Source of the DNA: Butyricicoccus intestinisimiae
GTDB taxonomy: Bacteria; Bacillota; Clostridia; Oscillospirales; Butyricicoccaceae
NCBI RefSeq assembly: GCF_018918345.1
Contig: NZ_JAHLQI010000006.1
Location: forward strand, 124,001 to 188,000
Direction: 5' to 3'
Length of the DNA stretch: 64,000 nucleotides
In this document: piece after piece, positions 1-8,513 of the stretch
How the letters are laid out: every line of letters begins with the position of its first letter
Position numbering within the stretch: the first letter of the stretch is position 1
Program-made: the position numbers and the translations under genes
The notes under the pieces: model-generated
Database searches by the model: none
Told to the model about the DNA's origin: nothing
Seen by the model: the letters and a program-made list of their open reading frames with translations, nothing else

Positions 1-1263
1 GATATGTATCATCAGAACATCCCGATGCGGCAGCTGGCGCAGCAGGAATTGCTGCTGGCATATCCGTTTCACAGCTGCAAGCCGTTTTTAAATATGCTGT
101 ACGAGGCGGCAGATGATCCGGAGGTTGTATCCATCAAAATTTCTCTGTATCGTCTGGCGGGACACAGCAAGGTGGTCTCTGCACTGTGTCATGCGGCGGA
201 TCGGGGAAAAGATGTGCTATGCATGCTGGAACTGCGCGCCCGCTTTGACGAACAGAGCAATATTGACTATTCCGCTATTTTGGAAGAAGCCGGATGCCGT
301 GTGATTTATGGTCTGAGCGACTATAAAGTGCATGCGAAGCTGTGTGTAATTACGCGCAAAAATGCTGCGGGAGACATCAGCTATACAACACAGGTCGGCA
401 CAGGAAATTATAACGAAAATACCTCTGAGCAGTATACCGATTTATGTTTTATCACAAATGACAGCGGCGTGGGACGCGATGCCGTCAATATCTTTAATCA
501 TCTGTCCCTCGGAGAGACAACACCGGAGACCGAGGCGCTGTGGGCGGCGCCGCATTGCTACCGTTCCCGCGTGCTGGAGCTGCTGGATCGAGAAATTGAC
601 ATTCAGAAAAACGGCGGGCACGGCTATATTGCCATCAAAATCAACTCGTTCAACGATGTCGGCATTATGGAAAAGATGGTGGAGGCGTCACAGGCAGGTG
701 TGGAAATTCATCTGTATGTGCGCGGCATCTGCTGTCTGCGTCCGGGTATCAAGGGGTATACAGAGACCATCACGGTTCGCGCGTTGCTCGGCAGATATTT
801 GGAGCATTCCCGTATTTTTGTATTTGGAGAGGGCGAACGGCAGCGCATTTTTCTCGGCTCCGGCGATTTGCTCAACCGCAATACCAGACGGCGCGTTGAA
901 ATTTTTGCGGAGCCGAAATCACAGGCTGTGCGCGAGCAGCTGCTGCACATCCTTGCCATGACGGAGGCGGACAACTGCCAGTCGTGGCTTATGCAGCCGG
1001 ACGGAACCTATCAGCGCGTGCAGCGGGCGGAGGGAGAACCGTGCGTCAACAGCCAGATGGAGCTGTACGATTATTTTACGATACATGCAAATCCTGTTTT
1101 GCCGCAGCAAACGCCGGAAAACCAGAAAATACAACAAGAAAAAGAAACGGTAGCGCGAACCATGGAACAGCTGCGCGCCAAAGAACACAAGCAGGAAACC
1201 GAAAAACCGAGTCTGTTCAAACGCATTTGGCGTGCACTGTTCGGGAACAAACACGAAGAATAA
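1..1263 (+). CDS. ppk1: Polyphosphate kinase 1, C-terminal part (5' end outside window)
   Basis: This is the last ~420 residues of polyphosphate kinase, which reversibly moves the terminal phosphate of ATP onto polyphosphate chains. The frame is open to the first base, so the gene begins upstream. Counting from the ATG at base 4, the VHAKL motif carries His110, matching the histidine that is phosphorylated during catalysis in the family, and LEHSRIF carries the second conserved histidine, His268. Both lie in the two phospholipase D-like domains. The final ~50 residues form a Gln/Glu/Lys-rich charged tail beyond the catalytic core. The gene ends 14 bases before a strong terminator, so it is probably transcriptionally separate from the next gene. 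Confidence 0.95.
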   Translation, partial: DMYHQNIPMRQLAQQELLLAYPFHSCKPFLNMLYEAADDPEVVSIKISLYRLAGHSKVVSALCHAADRGKDVLCMLELRARFDEQSNIDYSAILEEAGCRVIYGLSDYKVHAKLCVITRKNAAGDISYTTQVGTGNYNENTSEQYTDLCFITNDSGVGRDAVNIFNHLSLGETTPETEALWAAPHCYRSRVLELLDREIDIQKNGGHGYIAIKINSFNDVGIMEKMVEASQAGVEIHLYVRGICCLRPGIKGYTETITVRALLGRYLEHSRIFVFGEGERQRIFLGSGDLLNRNTRRRVEIFAEPKSQAVREQLLHILAMTEADNCQSWLMQPDGTYQRVQRAEGEPCVNSQMELYDYFTIHANPVLPQQTPENQKIQQEKETVARTMEQLRAKEHKQETEKPSLFKRIWRALFGNKHEE

Positions 1264-1276
1264 ACCGCATAGACAG

Positions 1277-1308
1277 CACAGCCGGCATCAAAAACCGGCT
1301 GTGTTTTT
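1277..1308 (+). terminator. Terminator after ppk1
   Basis: A 9-bp GC-rich stem (CACAGCCGG at 1277-1285 with CCGGCTGTG at 1295-1303) is followed by a run of five T. It sits directly after the ppk1 stop codon. Confidence 0.9.
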
Positions 1309-1366
1309 GGTTTCTTAAGAAATTCTGAAGATTGATTCGACAAAGAAATTGTTAACACACCATGTC

Positions 1367-1394
1367 TTGACAGGGCAGGTACATATGATAAAAT
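1367..1394 (+). promoter_or_regulatory. Promoter of WG-repeat gene
   Basis: TTGACA (1367-1372) and TAAAAT (1389-1394) are separated by 16 bases, a good housekeeping-type promoter. It lies between the ppk1 terminator and the next start codon. Confidence 0.7.
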
Positions 1395-1428
1395 AGAATA
1401 AGTTTAGATGATGGCAGGAGGAGACAAG

Positions 1429-2892
1429 ATGATAAAACGCATCGCAGGCATGGTGGCGGTATCGGTCGTGCTGAGCGGCGCCATTGCGCTGTACGCGCCG
1501 GCGCTCACCACGCGGCAGACACAATCGGACGAAAATGCCGAGCCGCAGATGACTTTGCAGCCTGCTGCACAACAGGTTGCCTATACCATTCCGGAGCGGA
1601 TTTCGGCAGACTTGGCGAGTGGTGCGCAGGACGTCCTGCAGCCTGCTGCGGCGTATAAAAAAATCTTTCCCTATGCGGCAAGCATCGTCGGCTGGAAGGA
1701 TGACGGCACGCCGGTGTATCGATATGCCATAGCAGATGCAGACGGAGAACAGCTGACGCAGGCAGTGTACACGCAGGCGCAGCGCGCGCGGTGCGGCAGC
1801 AAACAGGTATGGCTGCTCACATCTGTTGCCGCGGACGGCAGCACGCAGATGACCTGTGCGGCAGACGATGGCAGTTGGGTCATCGGGCCGATTACAGGCA
1901 CGATTGCGGTAAAAGACAGCTGTATTTTGCGGCAATTATCCGGCGAAAGCGTCACGACGGTGTACAATGGGGACGGCAAAAGTCTGGGCAGCGTGATGGG
2001 TTCCATGCAATCCTGCGCAGACGGCGTTCTGGTCAGTGAACAGGAGCTGGACGGCAAAAAAACGTGGTATTTTTATGATGCGTCGACGATGGCGGCGCTG
2101 ACGCAGATTGATGCCGTGCAGGTCGGTGCGTTTTCCGGCGGCAGTGCAACTGTGCAGGTCTCGGAAGGTCAGTGGGGAGCTGTAAACAAGAAGGGCGTCA
2201 TTACCCTGTTCAACCGCGTCGTCTGGGCGGATGAAATGCGCGGCGGCTATGCGCTGGCGAAAGACACAAACGGTAAATTCGGCGTCGTCGATGCGGCGGG
2301 AAAAGTCGTTTTGGATTTTACATACAGCAACGGCAAGCACTGCGGTGACAGCGAGGCACTGTATCAGCTGTGGACGGCGCAGGACAGCTGCGAAGTGGTC
2401 AGCGTGGGCTGGAAAAATAAAAAATTAGTTTTGCCGAGCGATGTCAAGGGACAAGAGCTGACACCGCTTCCGGATAATTATTTCGCGTATACCAACGCGG
2501 CGGGACATTCCGTGATTTTTGATGATCTCAAAAGTATCGAGTTGGAAGGTGAAGCGGTGTTTTATCAGCAAAATGGCAAGCTGATTGGCGCGATGAGCGA
2601 AGGCTACCAGATTTTTGATTTGGATGAGGAAACGCTCAGCGGACTGCGGGCGTATGCATACATGGCATGCGACACGGAAGCCGCGGAGAAAGACGGTTAC
2701 TTCACGATTGTCAATCCGGTGACCGGATTGCAGGGAATCGGCAATACAAAGGCCAAGACAGTACTGCGCGCGGGCTATGACAGCATTGAAAGTGTCGGTG
2801 GCGGATATTTTACCGCCGTACAAAACGGCTGGACAGGAATTATAGACTCGCACGGAACATGGATGCTGCGGACACAGCTGACCGGCGTGTAA
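1429..2892 (+). CDS. Exported WG-repeat protein
   Basis: A 487-residue protein with an N-terminal hydrophobic segment (about residues 5-23) that looks like a signal sequence or membrane anchor. The body holds several WG-type repeats, for example QWGAVNKKG, KFGVVDAAGKVVLDF and GWTGIIDSHGTWM near the end. Such repeats form small beta units in bacterial surface proteins of mostly unknown role. The start at 1429 is preferred over ATGs at 1408 and 1411 because AGGAGG (1416-1421) lies 7 bases before it. It is followed after 16 bases by a lipoprotein gene and is probably co-transcribed with it. I cannot assign a function. Confidence 0.75.
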   Translation: MIKRIAGMVAVSVVLSGAIALYAPALTTRQTQSDENAEPQMTLQPAAQQVAYTIPERISADLASGAQDVLQPAAAYKKIFPYAASIVGWKDDGTPVYRYAIADADGEQLTQAVYTQAQRARCGSKQVWLLTSVAADGSTQMTCAADDGSWVIGPITGTIAVKDSCILRQLSGESVTTVYNGDGKSLGSVMGSMQSCADGVLVSEQELDGKKTWYFYDASTMAALTQIDAVQVGAFSGGSATVQVSEGQWGAVNKKGVITLFNRVVWADEMRGGYALAKDTNGKFGVVDAAGKVVLDFTYSNGKHCGDSEALYQLWTAQDSCEVVSVGWKNKKLVLPSDVKGQELTPLPDNYFAYTNAAGHSVIFDDLKSIELEGEAVFYQQNGKLIGAMSEGYQIFDLDEETLSGLRAYAYMACDTEAAEKDGYFTIVNPVTGLQGIGNTKAKTVLRAGYDSIESVGGGYFTAVQNGWTGIIDSHGTWMLRTQLTGV

Positions 2893-2908
2893 AGGAGGAG
2901 GGAAAAAC

Positions 2909-3766
2909 ATGAAAAAACAACTCCTTGCCGCGGCGCTGTGCTGTGCCGTGCTGACGGGCTGCGGTGCGGCTCCGGAGCCATCCGGCAGCGCACAGATGCA
3001 GATCGAACAAACCGTTGTCGATAAGATTTCCAATGATTTTACGCTGGGAAGCAGCGCAGCGCTCAAATTGCCTGCGGGATTGGCGCGTGCGGCGGCGTGC
3101 GGAGAGACTTATGAAGACGCGGCGCGCGAGGTACTGACGATGCAAAACAGCGATGCCGCATGGGATGCCCTGCTGGCGGGTGATGTGGATGCTGCCATTG
3201 GCTATGTCCCATCGGAACAACAGCAGCAGCGTCTTAAAGAGCAGGGAATTACCTTGCAAAAAATCGGTACCGATGCGCTGGCGATTGTGGCGGGCGGCAC
3301 CGAGCAGCCGGTTTCGCTGACCAAGAGCGAAGTGCTGCAGGCGTTTGCACAGCAGTCGGATACTTGGAAAGGCTATGCCGCTGCGAAAAATAGCGACAGC
3401 CGCAAGCTGTTCGCAGCTGTCTTTGGTCAGGACTGCGCCGGTGTGACAACCAAGCAGGGGGAGGATACGCTGACGGCGGCGTGTCCGCACACGGCAGGAA
3501 CGCTGTGTTATATGACGTATGCCGCGCTCATGCAGAATGGTCAGCCGGAGCAGACGACGGTTGTGACCGTGGACGGCAAACTGCCGGACGAGGACGGCTA
3601 TGCGCTGACGTGCGATGTGTATGCGGCGGTACGGCAGGATGCCCAGCCAAACGATGCGGAAACCGTGTTTGTCAATTGGCTTGCAACGGAAAAGGGAATG
3701 GCATGGCTGCATGAGGCGATACAGGGCACGCTGACGCAGGAGACACAGATGCCGGATGCTTCGTGA
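2909..3766 (+). CDS. Phosphate-binding-like (PstS/PBP-type) lipoprotein
   Basis: A 285-residue exported lipoprotein. The N-terminus has a short signal peptide with lipobox LTGC, so Cys18 would be lipidated. The rest resembles the periplasmic binding protein fold seen in PstS-like proteins: a stretch equivalent to domain one (LLAGDVDAAIGYVPSE, then TDALAIVAGG) followed by a segment typical of the second lobe (VSLTKSEVLQAFA) and a C-terminal helix region. No ABC permease genes accompany it, so it may be a sensor or an orphan binding protein. Its position after ppk1 makes a link to phosphate attractive, but that is inference. The RBS is GGAGGAGGG just before the start. Confidence 0.65.
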   Translation: MKKQLLAAALCCAVLTGCGAAPEPSGSAQMQIEQTVVDKISNDFTLGSSAALKLPAGLARAAACGETYEDAAREVLTMQNSDAAWDALLAGDVDAAIGYVPSEQQQQRLKEQGITLQKIGTDALAIVAGGTEQPVSLTKSEVLQAFAQQSDTWKGYAAAKNSDSRKLFAAVFGQDCAGVTTKQGEDTLTAACPHTAGTLCYMTYAALMQNGQPEQTTVVTVDGKLPDEDGYALTCDVYAAVRQDAQPNDAETVFVNWLATEKGMAWLHEAIQGTLTQETQMPDAS

Positions 3767-3776
3767 TAGAATTTTC

Positions 3777-3805
3777 TTGACAGTTGGGGCACAACATGAT
3801 AAGAT
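3777..3805 (+). promoter_or_regulatory. Promoter of LuxR-type gene
   Basis: TTGACA (3777-3782), a 17-base spacer and TAAGAT (3800-3805) make a near-consensus promoter. Transcription would begin near 3812, upstream of the hairpin at 3826-3864. Confidence 0.8.
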
Positions 3806-3825
3806 AACACTATATTAGTAGAACA

Positions 3826-3864
3826 AAGGCGTTTTACGGGATTACTCCGTAAGACGTCTTTTTT
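3826..3864 (+). terminator. Terminator-like hairpin in the leader of the LuxR-type gene
   Basis: A 14-bp stem (3826-3839 with 3847-3860, a few G-U pairs) runs straight into a T run and ends 5 bases before the GGAGG of the next gene. Because a strong promoter lies upstream at 3777-3805, this hairpin is inside the leader and may act as an attenuator. It could instead simply stop read-through from the lipoprotein gene. Confidence 0.65.
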
Positions 3865-3881
3865 GTTTGGAGGCGAAAACG

Positions 3882-4646
3882 TTGCATATTCAGGAAGCCA
3901 ATGACTGGGTGATTTTCAACAACATCACATATCAAATTCATCAGATTGCAGATTTCGGGCAGATGTGTCGGAATTTTTTGGAGCAGATGCGGCTGCTTAT
4001 GAATTTTGACGCGGCAGTTTTTTATTATTCTTCCGATGCGGATTTGCCAAAACTGACGCAGGCTGTCTGCTGCGGGTATCCGGAACAGACGGCACAGGAG
4101 TATTTGCAGGCATATCAGGCGAAAGATTTCAGCCGCGGGCTTCTCATGGGCGGAAAGAGCATGGTATATCGGGACAACGATATTTTTTCCGCGGACGAGC
4201 TGGAAAAGACCGAATGTTTTCAGCGGTTTTCCAAAGCAGAGGGGTTTCAGCACAGCGTGCATGTCCTGCCGGCGTTTGAAGGCAAAGTGCTCGCGAAAAT
4301 CTCGTTTTATCGCGCGGCAGATGCGCCGGATTTTGTCTATGATGATGTGTTTCTGTTGGATATGGTCAAGGAGCATCTGGCGCTGCGCATCGCGCGCTGC
4401 TATGAGGAGCATGTCCGGCAGCATGAAAAGCTGAGCATTCACGAATGCGAGGAGCAGTTCCGGCTGACGGCGCGCGAAACGACAATTTTGGGCCTGCTCA
4501 TGCAGGGACTGCCCAACGATGTCATTTGCGGACAGCTGACCATCACGAACAATACGCTCAAAAAGCACATTTTGAACATTTACAAAAAGCTGAGCATTCG
4601 AAACCGAACCCAGCTGTTCAAGATGGTGCGGGAATACCCCGATTGA
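3882..4646 (+). CDS. LuxR-family transcriptional regulator
   Basis: A 254-residue regulator. The C-terminal ~60 residues form a LuxR-type helix-turn-helix: LTARETTILGLLMQGL, then VICGQLTITNNTLKKHILNI and YKKLSIRNRTQLF. The N-terminal ~180 residues look like a GAF/autoinducer-type sensor fold, but no ligand can be named, and no phospho-receiver Asp motif is visible. I chose the TTG at 3882 because GGAGG at 3869-3873 is 8 bases upstream; no ATG is better placed. It has its own promoter and a leader hairpin. It stands alone, so its targets are unknown; the lipoprotein/WG-repeat pair upstream is one guess. Confidence 0.8.
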   Translation: MHIQEANDWVIFNNITYQIHQIADFGQMCRNFLEQMRLLMNFDAAVFYYSSDADLPKLTQAVCCGYPEQTAQEYLQAYQAKDFSRGLLMGGKSMVYRDNDIFSADELEKTECFQRFSKAEGFQHSVHVLPAFEGKVLAKISFYRAADAPDFVYDDVFLLDMVKEHLALRIARCYEEHVRQHEKLSIHECEEQFRLTARETTILGLLMQGLPNDVICGQLTITNNTLKKHILNIYKKLSIRNRTQLFKMVREYPD

Positions 4647-4654
4647 CGGACATG

Positions 4655-4687
4655 AAAAAAGACCGACGCCGCAGCGTCGGTCTTTTT
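4655..4687. terminator. Bidirectional terminator between LuxR-type gene and upp
   Basis: A 9-bp perfect stem (GACCGACGC at 4661-4669 with GCGTCGGTC at 4674-4682) is flanked by A and T runs, serving both convergent genes. Confidence 0.9.
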
Positions 4688-4699
4688 GTTTATACGAAT

Positions 4700-5329
4700 T
4701 TACTTGGTACCAAACAGACGGTCACCGGCATCGCCTACGCCCGGAACGATATAGCCCTTGTCGTTGAGCTTCTCGTCGATGGCTGCGCAGTAGATGTCAA
4801 CATCCGGATGCTGCTCCTGAATTACGGAGATAGACTCCGGAACAGCCAGAATGGACAGCAGCTTGATGTTCTTGACGCCGTAGTTCTTAAGGAACTGGAT
4901 GGCAGCGTTTGCGGTGCCGCCGGTAGCCAGCATCGGGTCAACAACGATAACGTCGCGGCTCTCGATGTCATTCGGCAGCTTGCAGTAGTATTCTACCGGC
5001 TGCAGGGTATCCGGATCGCGGTACAGACCGATGTGACCGATCTTTGCGCTCGGAATCAAGTCCAGAATGCCGTCTACCATGCCGAGACCTGCGCGCAGGA
5101 TGCAGACAACTGCCAGCTTCTTGCCGGAGATGTAACGAACCTTTGCGTGTGCAATCGGTGTCTCGATTTCGACCTCCTTGAGCGGCAGATCGCGGGTAGC
5201 CTCGTAGCAAAGCAGGGAAGAAATTTCCTCTACTGCCTCGCGGAATTCTTTGGAACCGGTGTACTTATCGCGCATGAGGGACAGCTTGTGTACGATCAGC
5301 GGATGATCCATAACGTGAACCTGTGCCAT
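4700..5329 (-). CDS. upp: Uracil phosphoribosyltransferase
   Basis: A 209-residue enzyme that makes UMP from uracil and PRPP (pyrimidine salvage), at the family's usual length. The PRPP-binding loop [12 protein letters not shown] spans residues 129-140 and the uracil-binding end [17 protein letters not shown] closes the protein. The start [10 protein letters not shown] is preceded by AAGGAG at proper distance; a longer open frame upstream is not used. It is the last gene of a likely fhs-tsaE-tsaB-upp transcription unit, beginning 5 bases after the tsaB stop. Confidence 0.97.
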   Translation of the reverse strand: MAQVHVMDHPLIVHKLSLMRDKYTGSKEFREAVEEISSLLCYEATRDLPLKEVEIETPIAHAKVRYISGKKLAVVCILRAGLGMVDGILDLIPSAKIGHIGLYRDPDTLQPVEYYCKLPNDIESRDVIVVDPMLATGGTANAAIQFLKNYGVKNIKLLSILAVPESISVIQEQHPDVDIYCAAIDEKLNDKGYIVPGVGDAGDRLFGTK

Positions 5330-5334
5330 GATTA

Positions 5335-6072
5335 TTACTCCTTTTTCATAGATGATTTTGCGGCCTGTTCTGCTTCGCGTGCGAGCCGTTCGCGCACAGC
5401 CTGCGGCTGGCGGAGATAGCTCGGCAGTAATGCGGCGGCAGAGACCATCTTGCCTTCCTGCGCCAGATGATATGCTTCCATCGCGGCTCCCCAAGCACAG
5501 GGATATACCAGACCCGACGGAGCGGCCATGACATCCAATTCGTCAGAAAGACTAAAATTATTATAACATATTTGCGTGCCATCTCCAACCAAAAGAACGG
5601 ATTTTCCGAGAGAAATCAGCTCTTTTTTTAAATCTTCCATGGAAATGGCGCGATCCGGCGTCAGACGGTGCAGAGCGCCGCCGGTATAGTCAAATAGCGC
5701 ATTGTACAGCTGCCCGCGGCGCGCGTCCATAACCGGACAAATCAGGCGGTCGGTGAGCGGTGCGACGTTCCATGCGGCACCGGCCAAGCTGGATACACCG
5801 ACGCACGGAATGTTTTTGGCATCCGCGATGCCCTTCGCCGTCGAGACGCCGATGCGGACGCCGGTAAAGGAACCGGGACCTGTTACGCAGGCGATGACGT
5901 CAATATCCGCCAGCGTCATCTGCGCAGAGGTCATGATGTGGTCAATCATCGGCAGCAGCGTGGCGCTGTGCGTCAGACCACAGTTTTGAAACGACTGCGC
6001 CAACAGCTTGGTATCTTCCGTGATGCACACGGAGGCGGACAGAGAGGAAGATTCCAGTGTTAAAATGTTCAA
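5335..6072 (-). CDS. tsaB: tRNA threonylcarbamoyladenosine biosynthesis protein TsaB
   Basis: A 245-residue TsaB (YeaZ) protein, an ASKHA-fold partner of TsaD that helps form t6A37 in ANN-decoding tRNAs. The start [10 protein letters not shown], the [20 protein letters not shown] block and [14 protein letters not shown] are typical. The start is a TTG (6072-6070) that overlaps the TGA of tsaE in a TTGA junction, with AGGAGG just upstream, indicating translational coupling. A longer reading frame extends 37 codons upstream but lies inside tsaE. tsaD is not in this window. Confidence 0.93.
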   Translation of the reverse strand: MNILTLESSSLSASVCITEDTKLLAQSFQNCGLTHSATLLPMIDHIMTSAQMTLADIDVIACVTGPGSFTGVRIGVSTAKGIADAKNIPCVGVSSLAGAAWNVAPLTDRLICPVMDARRGQLYNALFDYTGGALHRLTPDRAISMEDLKKELISLGKSVLLVGDGTQICYNNFSLSDELDVMAAPSGLVYPCAWGAAMEAYHLAQEGKMVSAAALLPSYLRQPQAVRERLAREAEQAAKSSMKKE

Positions 6073-6500
6073 TGCAGTTCGCCTCCTTTGATGGTAATGA
6101 TGCGGACATCCTCCGCCTCGCCGCGGCGAATGTCCACGGTGATACAGTCCTCTGGCATTGCACCGGAGACATTTTCGCTCCATTCAACGAGCAGGATGGT
6201 GTCACCGTCAAAATAGTCGTCCCATCCGATGTCATACAGCGCGTCCTCGTCTAAGATGCGGTACATATCAAAATGGCAGACACGGCACAGCTCGGTCTCA
6301 TACTCGTTGACGATGGCGAAGGTCGGACTGGTGACGCGGCCGGTATATCCGAGCGCGTGCAGAAAGCCGCGGCAAAATGCCGTTTTTCCTGCGCCCAAAT
6401 CGCCGGTGAAAGCGACCACAGCACCGGGGGACAGCCGACTCGCCAGCTGTCCGCCCGCCTGCTCGGTCTCTGTGACGTTGTGTGTTAGAATCTGAATCAT
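6069..6500 (-). CDS. tsaE: tRNA threonylcarbamoyladenosine biosynthesis ATPase TsaE
   Basis: A 143-residue P-loop ATPase of the t6A machinery, full length for the family. The Walker A motif GDLGAGKT is at residues 33-40, followed by the characteristic SPTFAIVNEY and FDMYRI, and LLVEWSE. It overlaps the tsaB start by four bases and starts 23 bases after the fhs stop on the same strand, so all four genes are probably read together. Confidence 0.95.
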   Translation of the reverse strand: MIQILTHNVTETEQAGGQLASRLSPGAVVAFTGDLGAGKTAFCRGFLHALGYTGRVTSPTFAIVNEYETELCRVCHFDMYRILDEDALYDIGWDDYFDGDTILLVEWSENVSGAMPEDCITVDIRRGEAEDVRIITIKGGELH

Positions 6501-6523
6501 GAATGATAAACTTTCCTGTAAAT

Positions 6524-8194
6524 TTAGAACAGACCTGTAATCTTGCCGTCCGCATCGACGTCAATGTTGAACGCCGATGGGGTGCGCGGCAGACCCGGCA
6601 TCGTCATGACCTTGCCGGTCTCACAGACAACAAAGCCTGCACCTGCGCTGACGCGGGCGGTGCGGATGTTGATGTTGAATCCGGTCGGTCTGCCGAGCTT
6701 CTTCGGGTCGTCGGTCAGAGAATACTGCGTTTTTGCCATGCAGACGGGCAGGTTGCCGTAACCAAGGCTCTCAATCGCCTTGAGAGACATTTCTGCGGAC
6801 GGGGAATAGGTCACGCCGTCTGCGCCGTAAATTTCTCTGGCGATGGTCTCAATTTTTTCCTTGAGCGGCATTTCGTCCGGATACAGCATCTGGAACTGCG
6901 ACTTGCCGCTGTCTGCTTCTTCCATAACCATCTGCGCCAGCTCTATGCCGCCGTCTGCGCCCTTGGTAAATACCTCGGACAGGGAATAGCGTGCACCCAT
7001 GTCCTCGCAGACATGACGCAGGAACTCGATTTCGTCGTCGGTATCGCTCGGGAAACGGTTGATGGCAACGACAACCGGCACATGGAACTTGCCGATGTTC
7101 TCAATGTGCTTCTGCAGGTTGACACAGCCAGCCTTGAGGGCGTTGAGGTTTTCTGTGTTCAGTTCCTCCTTTGGCACGCCGCCGTTGTACTTGAGCGCGC
7201 GAATGGTCGCAACAATAACGGCGCAGTCCGGCTTGAAGCCAGCCTTGCGGCACTTGATGTCAAAGAACTTCTCAGCACCGAGGTCAGCACCGAAACCGGC
7301 CTCTGTAATGGTATAATCCGCAAGCTTGAGTGCCAGACGGGTGGCAACGATGGAGTTGCAGCCGTGTGCGATGTTGGCGAACGGGCCGCCGTGCATCAGA
7401 CAGGGAGAACCGTCCAGTGTCTGTACCAGATTCGGTTTGATGGCGTCCTTGAGCAGAGCGCACATCGCGCCGTCCACCTTGAGGTCGCGGGCAAAGACCG
7501 GAGAACCGTCGTAGCGGTATGCGACCAGAATGTCACCGCAGCGCTTTTTCAGGTCGGATAAGCTGGTAGCGAGACATAAGATTGCCATGACCTCGCTGGC
7601 TACCGTAATCATGTAATGGTCCTCGCGCGGAACGCCGTTGACCGAGCCGCCCATGCCGACGATGATGTTGCGCAGGGCGCGGTCATTCATATCGACAACG
7701 CGGGTGAAGATGATGCGGCGCGGGTCAATTTCCAGTGCGTTGCCTTGCTGCATGTGGTTGTCAATCATGGCGCACAGCAGATTGTTTGCCGCGCCGATGG
7801 CGTGCATATCGCCGGTGAAGTGCAGGTTGATGTCCTCCATCGGGACGACCTGTGCGTAACCGCCGCCTGCGGCGCCGCCCTTGATGCCGAATACCGGACC
7901 GAGCGACGGCTCACGCAGGGCAATGATGGCGTTTTTGCCCATCTTGTTCAGCGCCTCGCCGAGACCAACAGTTGTTGTTGTTTTGCCTTCTCCTGCCGGT
8001 GTCGGGTTGATGGCGGTGACGAGAATCAATTTGCCGTCCGGCTCGTCCTTCAGGCGCTTCCATGCGTCATCGGAGATTTTTGCCTTATACTTGCCGTAGT
8101 ATTCCAGCTCATCCTCCAAAAGTCCTGCCTTTTCGGCAACTTTGCCGATGGGAAGCATCGTACAGTTTTGCGCAATTTCAATATCACTCAGCAT
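6524..8194 (-). CDS. fhs: Formate-tetrahydrofolate ligase
   Basis: A 556-residue enzyme making 10-formyl-THF from formate, ATP and THF, used for one-carbon supply and, in acetogens, the Wood-Ljungdahl pathway. The nucleotide loop [12 protein letters not shown] is near residues 64-75, and the family signature runs through [14 protein letters not shown] and [19 protein letters not shown]. The ATG at 8194 is chosen over a TTG two codons upstream because AAAGGAG sits 9 bases before it. No other Wood-Ljungdahl gene is present here, so a housekeeping folate role is the simplest reading. Confidence 0.97.
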   Translation of the reverse strand: MLSDIEIAQNCTMLPIGKVAEKAGLLEDELEYYGKYKAKISDDAWKRLKDEPDGKLILVTAINPTPAGEGKTTTTVGLGEALNKMGKNAIIALREPSLGPVFGIKGGAAGGGYAQVVPMEDINLHFTGDMHAIGAANNLLCAMIDNHMQQGNALEIDPRRIIFTRVVDMNDRALRNIIVGMGGSVNGVPREDHYMITVASEVMAILCLATSLSDLKKRCGDILVAYRYDGSPVFARDLKVDGAMCALLKDAIKPNLVQTLDGSPCLMHGGPFANIAHGCNSIVATRLALKLADYTITEAGFGADLGAEKFFDIKCRKAGFKPDCAVIVATIRALKYNGGVPKEELNTENLNALKAGCVNLQKHIENIGKFHVPVVVAINRFPSDTDDEIEFLRHVCEDMGARYSLSEVFTKGADGGIELAQMVMEEADSGKSQFQMLYPDEMPLKEKIETIAREIYGADGVTYSPSAEMSLKAIESLGYGNLPVCMAKTQYSLTDDPKKLGRPTGFNINIRTARVSAGAGFVVCETGKVMTMPGLPRTPSAFNIDVDADGKITGLF

Positions 8195-8286
8195 ATCCAA
8201 AAACTCCTTTAGTTTTTATCATCCACGTAATCGTCCCGCCCATGTCAGATGGACGGTCGGAAGCCAAAGCCGTAGGAATCATACCT

Positions 8287-8315
8287 AGTATAGCATAAAA
8301 TGCATATAAATTTAA
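8287..8315 (-). promoter_or_regulatory. Probable promoter of fhs operon
   Basis: On the minus strand an extended -10 (TGCTATACT, TATACT complement at 8287-8292) is preceded at 17 bases by a weak TTAAAT. The resulting leader of about 85 bases before fhs does not match a riboswitch I recognise. Together with the ftsW promoter this accounts for the 8195-8513 gap. Confidence 0.45.
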
Positions 8316-8394
8316 GAGCAAAATCAAAAGAATCAAAAAATGAAGAAAAAACAATGGCGGCAGGACGGCTTGTGATTTTTGTGACAAAAAAGTA

Positions 8395-8423
8395 TTTACC
8401 GCTTGGCGGAAAGGTGGTATGAT
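8395..8423 (+). promoter_or_regulatory. Possible promoter of ftsW/rodA-like gene
   Basis: TTTACC (8395-8400), 17-base spacer, TATGAT (8418-8423). The -10 is good and the -35 is weak. Confidence 0.5.
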
Positions 8424-8513
8424 AAGAAGGAATGAATTTGAGGACGAATGCTGCGGCATTTGCGGCATTTGCGGAAGCGGGGGGAACTGCTTTCCGGAAA
8501 GGACATCGGTTTC

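Noticed and set aside
8195-8286. Tetrahydrofolate riboswitch in the fhs leader
   Set aside because: The leader has the right length but not the conserved core sequence as I know it; only one weak stem (CCGTCC/GGGCGG) is visible.
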